Of a stretch of DNA of 11,591 nucleotides, positions 11,029 to 11,591 are shown piece after piece. Numbering within the stretch: position 1 is the stretch's first letter; the number at the start of each line of letters is the position of its first letter. Origin of the DNA: Clostridiales bacterium (GTDB taxonomy: Bacteria > Bacillota > Clostridia > Oscillospirales > CAG-272); the NCBI GenBank assembly GCA_012511425.1, contig JAAZGC010000119.1, positions 1 to 11,591 of the forward strand, given 5' to 3'. The notes below the pieces were generated by a model. That model saw only the letters and a list, made by a program, of their open reading frames with translations, did no database searches and had not been told where the DNA came from. The position numbers and the translations under genes are program-made.

Positions 11029-11591
11029 TTGGCGAATCCAAAATACAAAAGCGCATATGAAATAGTCAAAACCGCTCGATCCGGCCAGAGGCCGACCGGC
11101 ATTGATATGATAAACGGCTGTTTCACGGATTTCATCGAAATGCACGGCGACCGTTTTTTTGCAGACGACAGAGCCATAATAGGCGGCATTGCAATGCTCG
11201 ATGATATCCCGGTCACGGTCATAGCCATCGAAAAAGGGCATACCCTGAAAGAACGCACCGAGCACGGCTTCGGCGCCCCGCAGCCGGAAGGTTACAGGAA
11301 GGCGCTGCGGCTGATGCGGCAAGCGGAGAAATTCAAAAGACCGATAATATGCTTTGTAGACACATCCGGCGCATACTGCGGAATCGACGCAGAGGAGCGC
11401 GGTCAAGGCAGCGCGATTGCCGCCAATCTATATGAAATGATAGGACTTACGGTGCCGGTAATATCGGTATTCATCGGCGAAGGCGGAAGCGGCGGCGCTT
11501 TGGCTCTTGCCGTTGCCGACAGAGTATGGATGCTTGAGAACGCTGTTTATTCGGTTATTTCTCCGGAAGGCTGCGCTTCGATCATCTGGAA
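11029..11591 (+). CDS. accA: Acetyl-CoA carboxylase carboxyltransferase subunit alpha (3' truncated by window)
   Basis: The first ~187 residues of the alpha subunit of carboxyltransferase, partner of AccD. Family blocks are clear: Phe-Thr-Asp-Phe-Ile-Glu-Met-His-Gly-Asp-Arg, Val-Thr-Val-Ile-Ala-Ile-Glu-Lys-Gly, Phe-Gly-Ala-Pro-Gln-Pro-Glu-Gly-Tyr-Arg-Lys-Ala, Phe-Val-Asp-Thr-Ser-Gly-Ala-Tyr-Cys-Gly, and the oxyanion region Gly-Glu-Gly-Gly-Ser-Gly-Gly-Ala. No ATG start exists: the frame is open only from 10993, and the candidates are TTG 11029 (good AGGTGA site) and GTG 11020. Either gives an N-terminus much shorter than E. coli AccA, lacking its leading helical region. It follows accD by 7-16 nt depending on the start chosen. 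The gene continues past the window edge. Confidence 0.93.
   Translation, partial: MANPKYKSAYEIVKTARSGQRPTGIDMINGCFTDFIEMHGDRFFADDRAIIGGIAMLDDIPVTVIAIEKGHTLKERTEHGFGAPQPEGYRKALRLMRQAEKFKRPIICFVDTSGAYCGIDAEERGQGSAIAANLYEMIGLTVPVISVFIGEGGSGGALALAVADRVWMLENAVYSVISPEGCASIIW

Noticed and set aside
10626..11258. 210-codon open frame on the minus strand across accD/accA
   Set aside because: It runs antisense to two clearly conserved genes, has low-complexity composition typical of shadow frames, and no promoter was seen.
1..11591. Mobile elements, CRISPR arrays, tRNA or rRNA genes
   Set aside because: No transposase or integrase, no regularly spaced identical repeats (the four 15-bp motifs are unevenly spaced and imperfect), and no cloverleaf or rRNA segments were seen.

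Overview
The window looks like chromosomal DNA from an anaerobic, low-to-moderate GC Firmicute of class Clostridia, perhaps an Oscillospiraceae/Ruminococcaceae-like gut or rumen organism. Three things suggest this: Shine-Dalgarno sites of AGGAG type, sigma-A promoters close to consensus, and the gene order acpP-fabK-fabD-fabG-fabF-accB-fabZ-accC-accD-accA. That order, with the flavin enoyl reductase FabK in place of FabI, is typical of Clostridia. The placement is inference from gene order and protein character; no 16S or other marker is present.

Left part (1-3390): the 3' end of a probable sugar-ABC-transporter solute-binding lipoprotein (+) converges on a membrane-anchored alpha/beta hydrolase (-), with a bidirectional terminator between them. 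Next comes a Bcp/PrxQ-type peroxiredoxin (-) with its own terminator, divergent from an arylamine N-acetyltransferase (+). The hydrolase and the acetyltransferase each have a near-perfect or perfect sigma-A promoter. A third perfect promoter (3326-3354) faces left from just beyond the acetyltransferase, so it would produce antisense RNA toward that gene and toward the peroxiredoxin.

Middle part (3290-3898): a gene-free region of about 610 bases holding the control region of the fatty-acid operon. It has a strong promoter (3552-3580), a leader of roughly 310 nt, and a textbook intrinsic terminator inside the leader (3669-3708). Four copies of a 15-bp near-palindrome (GTWAACA-S-TGTTWAC) are spread from 3608 to 3883, the last one 3 nt before the acpP Shine-Dalgarno. 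I do not recognise this motif as a described fatty-acid operator; it is the most interesting signal in the window.

Right part (3899-11591): a tightly packed type II fatty-acid synthesis operon on the + strand, with gaps of 1-31 nt and several stop/start overlaps. AccA, AccB, AccC and AccD make malonyl-CoA. FabD loads malonate onto AcpP. FabF condenses, FabG reduces, FabZ dehydrates and FabK performs the last reduction. All ten proteins keep their main catalytic residues. fabH, which starts chains, and a dedicated regulator gene are not in the window. accA runs off the right edge.
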